Below are positions 60,075-64,000 of a DNA stretch of 64,000 nt, piece by piece. The stretch's first letter is position 1. Each line of letters starts with the position of its first letter. The notes beneath the pieces were generated by a model that was not told the DNA's origin, did not search any database, and saw nothing but the letters and a program-made list of their open reading frames with translations. Made by a program: the position numbers and the translations under genes. The stretch comes from Zygnema cylindricum (taxonomy: Eukaryota; Streptophyta; Zygnematophyceae; Zygnematales; Zygnemataceae), in assembly GCA_037447655.1 (NCBI GenBank), contig JBBHKE010003445.1:71921-135920 (forward strand), written 5' to 3'.

Positions 60075-60827
60075 TGCTAAATGCTATAGCATGTGATAGA
60101 TATATATACATTTAGAAAAGAACAAATTCATTTAACTAAAACTGGATACGGCGTGCATAGATACAGTTTTATTAAAGTACGAAGTACGACATCATTTCAA
60201 AATTGGATACCACACATGTTTTTGGCAACGAAACAAATATCGTGCAAGTGTTTATAACGGCTACGATTGCGTCTCATTGCGAATCCGACAGCGCACATCA
60301 TCGCCGAAATCCCGGAGTGGTCACCTTGGCGTTTTGTGACGTGGCATGACCTGGAGCCACGTGGAGAGATGACATTCGGTCATAGGAATTCCGAAGAATG
60401 TACGGACAAGTAAAAAGCGTACACGCGTCCACTTAATAGCCTTGTCGTACATATGCCGTAAAAAAGGTACACCGACAGCAATACTTTTTGGTACGGTACA
60501 GTAATTTGATTGGTCCGTACTTCAGTAGATAGAAGTTATTAGAAGGAATCAGGACTTAGAAAATTTTGGTAGGTAGTCACCTCTCCCTTTGAGAGTTTGT
60601 ACAAATTGGCATTTTTAGTACCTCATAACTTATCGGCTGGTTGGCCGTTTTTAGTGATTCTTTTTGCTACGGACTCAGGGGAGTCCAGGCTGCACAAGGG
60701 TGCAGTCAAATTGTCAGTTTGCCTTCTGGGGCAACGTGGTCATGGCTTAAAGTGGGTTAGTTAAATACTATCTAGAGGCTTCTTGTATTCTGTAGTCCAA
60801 TGGAGGACACATAATTGCAAGGAGGAA

Positions 60828-61256
60828 ATGGATAGCTTTTGTCCAAGCGCTGCCCATTACATTCCTGTGGAAGAATGGCCAGAGCATTGGAGTTACGGCG
60901 AACCGCGGCCAATTGATCCATTGAATAACCCTTTCCCGGAAATGTTGGATATTTCTCCTGACGTGCCGGCTCATCCTCCTTGGCTTTTCATAGCGGGAGA
61001 AGAAAGAGGATCGAACTTCAGGTACATCCGACATTTCCAACCTGATGACCAACAATTCACGTGGATTGTGCGGGAAGATAATAGCTATTTTGTCGATGTA
61101 CCGGAATTACTCCGACATTACCATGTATGGGACCCTCGGTTATACACCGTCCTACGAAATGCTCGTAAAACTCCCGAACTAAAGGAGTTGAGAAAGGCAC
61201 GCAATAAACTTTTGCACAAATTTCGCAACCTTGTAGTTAGGAGTGCTTTTTTATAG
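60828..61256 (+). CDS. Unrecognised ORF inside the long-TIR element
   Basis: 142 codons from the ATG at 60828 (a GGAGGAA run precedes it) to a TAG. The protein starts MDSFCPSAAHYIPVEEWPEH, is Pro- and aromatic-rich to about residue 60, then has FRYIRHFQPDDQQFTWIV and a basic helix (RNARKTPELKELRKARNKLL). I do not recognise a family. The same frame stays coding-like past the stop: a proline linker (NPPPLPPE) and a heptad-like helix (LVMELSREVAEQREQLRNV) run to a TGA near 61382, then another short helix. Either the TAG breaks an older, longer protein, or TTTTTTATAG at 61246-61255 is a splice acceptor. The adjacent element copy at 62940-64000 lacks a matching ORF. Confidence 0.4.
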   Translation: MDSFCPSAAHYIPVEEWPEHWSYGEPRPIDPLNNPFPEMLDISPDVPAHPPWLFIAGEERGSNFRYIRHFQPDDQQFTWIVREDNSYFVDVPELLRHYHVWDPRLYTVLRNARKTPELKELRKARNKLLHKFRNLVVRSAFL

Positions 61257-61617
61257 GAAGTGCCGAGATTGGTATCGGCGAACCCTCCTCCCCTCCCACC
61301 GGAGGTAGTTGATCTTCCACGCTTAGTTATGGAGCTGAGTCGTGAAGTTGCGGAGCAACGAGAACAACTGAGAAATGTTCGGTGAATGGTGGCAAACCTC
61401 ACTCGAGAGATGAAAAATATAAAAAAAAAGTAGTTTGGAGTGATACTCACCATAGCCGGTGAGTCGGTGAAGTATTTGCCGAGCAGGTAAGTCTTTCACC
61501 AAGCTTAACTTTCCAAACCCATTTTTGGTATACATCTGTACGTTTGCTAAACTAATAATCTTTATAGTAATAATAATTTTATAATATTGCCATATATTGA
61601 TATGCAAAATTGCCTTT

Positions 61618-61897
61618 GTTTATTCAGCGACGAGATAATGTCGTCGCTAATTCGGCAATGACATATTGTTGAAGCCGAACCAGCGACGACAAATTATCGT
61701 CGCTGAATTACCGATGACAAATTGTCATCATTTATTCAGTGACGAGATAATGTTGTCGCTAATTTGGCAACGATATTATATTAAAGTCAAATCAGCGACG
61801 ATAAATTCTCGTCGCTGAATTTTCGACGATGGAGTTTCATCAGTTATTCAGCGACGATATAATGTCGTCGCTGATTCGGCAATGACATGTTGTCGAA
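61618..61897. repeat. Palindromic GCGACGA satellite
   Basis: A roughly 110-bp unit repeated about two and a half times. Each unit pairs CAGCGACGA or CAGCGACGAT with its complement TCGTCGCTGA, separated by AT-rich DNA (GATAATGTCGTCGCT), so each folds on itself. It ends in the N gap 61898-61907. Similar motif clusters are common in the subterminal regions of plant DNA transposons. Confidence 0.75.
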
Positions 61898-61907
61898 NNN
61901 NNNNNNN
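61898..61907. other. Assembly gap (10 N)
   Basis: Ends the palindromic satellite inside the long-TIR element. The satellite's true length is unknown. Confidence 0.95.
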
Positions 61908-62402
61908 AAACACTGCACCGTACTGGACCTCGGTGCACCTCTCTACTGTAAGCCAGTATCCTTAAGGCTCCTTACATGCCTGTTCATTTTTCGTCTGTGC
62001 GCAGGTGAATTATCGGAACAGCATGTATCCGGCATGTTTTCCATGTGGCTACTGCCGGTGTACCTTTTGTACGGCCTATGTACGACAAGGCTATTAAGTG
62101 GACGCGTGTCTGCTTTTTACTTGTCCGTACATTCCTCGGAATTCCTATGACCGAATGTCATCTCTCCACGTGGCTCCAGGTCATGCCACGTCACAAAACG
62201 CCAAGGTGACCACTCTGTGATTTCGGCGATGACGTGCGCCGTCGGATTCGTAATGAGACGTAATCGTAGCCGTTATAATTACTTGCGAGATATTTGTTTC
62301 GTTGTCGAACAAATGCGAGGTATTCATTCTGAAATGATGTCGTACTAGAACTGTATCTATGCACGCCGTATCTAGTTTTAGTTAAATGGATTTCTTACAC
62401 TC

Positions 62403-62432
62403 TAAATATATATATATATATATATATATATC
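62403..62432. repeat. (TA)n microsatellite in the right arm
   Basis: About 13 TA dinucleotides. The left-arm counterpart near 60100 has only a few. Confidence 0.8.
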
Positions 62433-62452
62433 ACACTCTATAGCATTTAGCA

Positions 62453-62537
62453 TTGGTCCTAGTCTAGTAGGATAAAGTTAACCGCTATCGGCCAACTTGA
62501 CGAACTGAAGGTATCGGGTTCAAATCCCGGGTCCGTC
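62453..62537 (+). other. tRNA-like segment in the right arm
   Basis: TTGGTCCTAGTCTAGTAGGA resembles a D-arm/box A, and GGGTTCAAATCCC is a near-consensus box B with a self-complementary T-stem. An ATTTTTA follows at about 62544. The anticodon region is too long for a normal tRNA, so this is a tRNA-derived (SINE-like) relic rather than a tRNA gene. Confidence 0.5.
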
Positions 62538-62756
62538 AGTACTATTTTTAGTAACCTACTAAAAATAACTGCTTGTTGAACTAAGGCAGCCATGGGTCAA
62601 CCACCCTCTCTATCCTTCAGTGACTACAACAAGTAAGGGGGCTAGAGAGTGGAGGTGGAGGCAGGCTGTCTGTCCTTTTCTTTTCCTAACATATTAAACC
62701 TAGAAAATACTATAGAAATCTATGAATTTCAATAACTCTCAACAAAAGGTTGATTC

Positions 62757-62828
62757 TGGCAAGACTCGAACCTCCGACCAGCAGAGCGCGGCGTAGCCGT
62801 TAGCTCTAACCAGTCTGTCGTAGAAGTT
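62757..62828 (-). other. Degenerate tRNA-like sequence
   Basis: The minus strand reads GACTGGTTAGAGCTAACGGC followed about 25 bases later by GGAGGTTCGAGTCTTGCC, a D-arm plus box B order. The T-stem does not pair fully, so it is a relic. It lies between the two long-TIR copies. Confidence 0.4.
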
Positions 62829-62939
62829 CGTTAGGATACATAAGGTTTGATATCTATTTAAACTTGTGCATGGTACTGAAACCGATTAACTAAAATATGA
62901 ATGAAGGAACATAGAACTAGATAAAATTTAATGTTGTCG

Positions 62940-64000
62940 TCTTTTCGCACGAAACATATGAATCAGACATTGGTTTTGACGGCTAAAATTCAATGCCAGA
63001 TTTAATCCTACGGCATACATCGTTGCCGGGATCCCGGAATGGTCACTTTGGCGTTTATAGACGTGGCATGACCTCGCGCCACGCGGAGGGATAACATTTG
63101 GTCGTAGGAATTTCGGGGAGCGTACGGACGAGTGAAAGGTTGACATGCGTCTAGTCAAAGGCCTTTTCGTACACAAGCCGTATAGAAAGAACATTAACCG
63201 TAGTACTTTTCTGTACTTTAGAGTTGTGTGATTAGGTTGTACATTAGTAGATACGGGTTGTGAGAGGGAAGTAGGACTTAGCATATTTTTTTGACAGTCA
63301 CCTCTCCCTTGGGATCTTTGTATAAATTGGCATCTTTGCCACCTCATAACTTATCGGCTGGTTGGCCATTTTCAGTGATTCTTTTTGCTACAGACTCAGG
63401 GGAGTCCATGCTGCACAAGGGTGCAGTCAATCTATCAGTTTGCCTTCTAAGACACCAAGGGTTGTGGCTTGAAGTGGGTTAGCTAAAAACTATTTAGAGG
63501 CTTCTTGAATTTTATAGTCTTTTGGAGGACACAGAATTACAATAACCATGATATTTTCCACCTACTATGCAAACTCATTCTTCATGGACCAGCGACGAAC
63601 CAACCTCGCTGATGTAACGCTATTCGATATGCCTGAATCATCATTAGAATGACATCAAACAAAATTTGCAGACTTTGCTTTTTTGAAGATGACTACGAAG
63701 CAGTTTCGCCGCTTGATTTCCATTCGGCAACGAGGTAGTTTGGCCGCTGAAAGGGCAACCAATCAATATCGTGGATGTGTTGTTTCCGAAACTAACAACT
63801 AATCATATTCCTTGAAGGATGACTAACCAGCGACGAAGCATACTTGTCGTTGGTTAGTTAAGAGGTACAAGGCAGCAAAATCTATAAATCCAGACTACAT
63901 GCACACTCTATTTCCGAATACCACCTTAACAAATCTCAAGGTAAAAACACATGAATATTTTTAAATGCATCCAATTCCACATTTTACAAAACATGTAAGC
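62940..64000 (+). mobile_element. Second long-TIR element copy, runs off the window
   Basis: Same orientation as the left arm of 59782-62743: GTCACTTTGGCGTTTATAGA, CCTCATAACTTATCGGCTGG at 63342, GACTCAGGGGAGTCCATGCT at 63395 and GGAGGACACAGAATTACAAT at 63522. After about 63540 the interior differs but again holds CCAGCGACGAA motifs (63588, 63830). Confidence 0.6.

Larger units (their letters stand above)
59782..62743. mobile_element. Long-TIR (foldback-like) element
   Basis: Two arms in inverted orientation, about 59782-60485 and 62048-62743. Paired landmarks are GGACAGACAGCCTGCCTCCA with its complement (59854 / 62670), GGTGGTTGATCCATGGCTGC (59920 / 62600), GTCACCTTGGCGTTTTGTGACGTGGC (60330 / 62195) and the GTACGACAAGGC region. 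Between them lie an ORF (60828-61256), a GCGACGA-rich palindromic satellite and an N gap. Long arms with a small interior suit a foldback or Mutator-like element; no transposase was recognised. Confidence 0.78.

Noticed and set aside
61618-61897. CRISPR array
   Set aside because: Repeats are palindromic and diverged, spacing is not constant, and the context is a eukaryotic transposon.
62757-62828. Functional tRNA gene
   Set aside because: Box A and box B are recognisable but the T-stem mispairs and no clean anticodon arm or acceptor stem forms.

Overview
This window is nuclear DNA of a eukaryote, most likely a streptophyte (a land plant or charophyte alga). The evidence is a plant-type GBA2 glucosylceramidase split into at least 28 small exons with GT..AG introns of about 0.1-2.2 kb, a cysteine-patterned LysM protein, an intronic solo LTR, many MITE-like elements and a low GC content. 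The species cannot be settled from sequence alone. A repeat-rich charophyte such as Chara is one possibility, but that is inference. Three 10-base N runs mark assembly gaps.

Layout. 1-4.7 kb: intergenic, with a complete 769-bp terminal-inverted-repeat (TIR) element and short tandem duplications. 4.8-6.3 kb, minus strand: three exons of a protein with a pRiA4b ORF-3-like domain. 7.2-18.7 kb: a transposon field that includes a ~2 kb segment present twice (8.5-10.6 and 14.0-18.7 kb). The second copy was later invaded by a TIR element and by two pieces of a non-LTR retrotransposon. 20.1-40.7 kb, minus strand: the GBA2 gene, the main functional locus, reconstructed exon by exon with consistent reading phases. 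Its introns carry two MITEs, a solo LTR, an 18-bp minisatellite and purine/pyrimidine tracts. 41.7-48.1 kb: nested, degenerate transposons. 48.7-49.5 kb, plus strand: a two-exon LysM protein. 50.0-52.5 kb: an almost pure C/T strand of 2.5 kb. 52.8-59.3 kb: dense TIR elements, some abutting and sharing a terminal TA. 59.8-62.7 kb: a long-TIR element (arms ~0.7 kb) with tRNA-like segments in its arms, an unrecognised ORF and a palindromic GCGACGA satellite inside; a second copy starts near 62.9 kb and leaves the window.

The genes show no operon-like relation. GBA2 hydrolyses glucosylceramide on membranes facing the cytosol, the LysM protein probably binds N-acetylglucosamine polymers at the cell surface, and the pRiA4b-like protein has no established role. 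The best candidate for something undescribed is the long-TIR element at 59.8-62.7 kb. Next in interest are the TIR family whose central palindrome keeps pairing while its sequence changes, and the nested insertions that allow relative dating.
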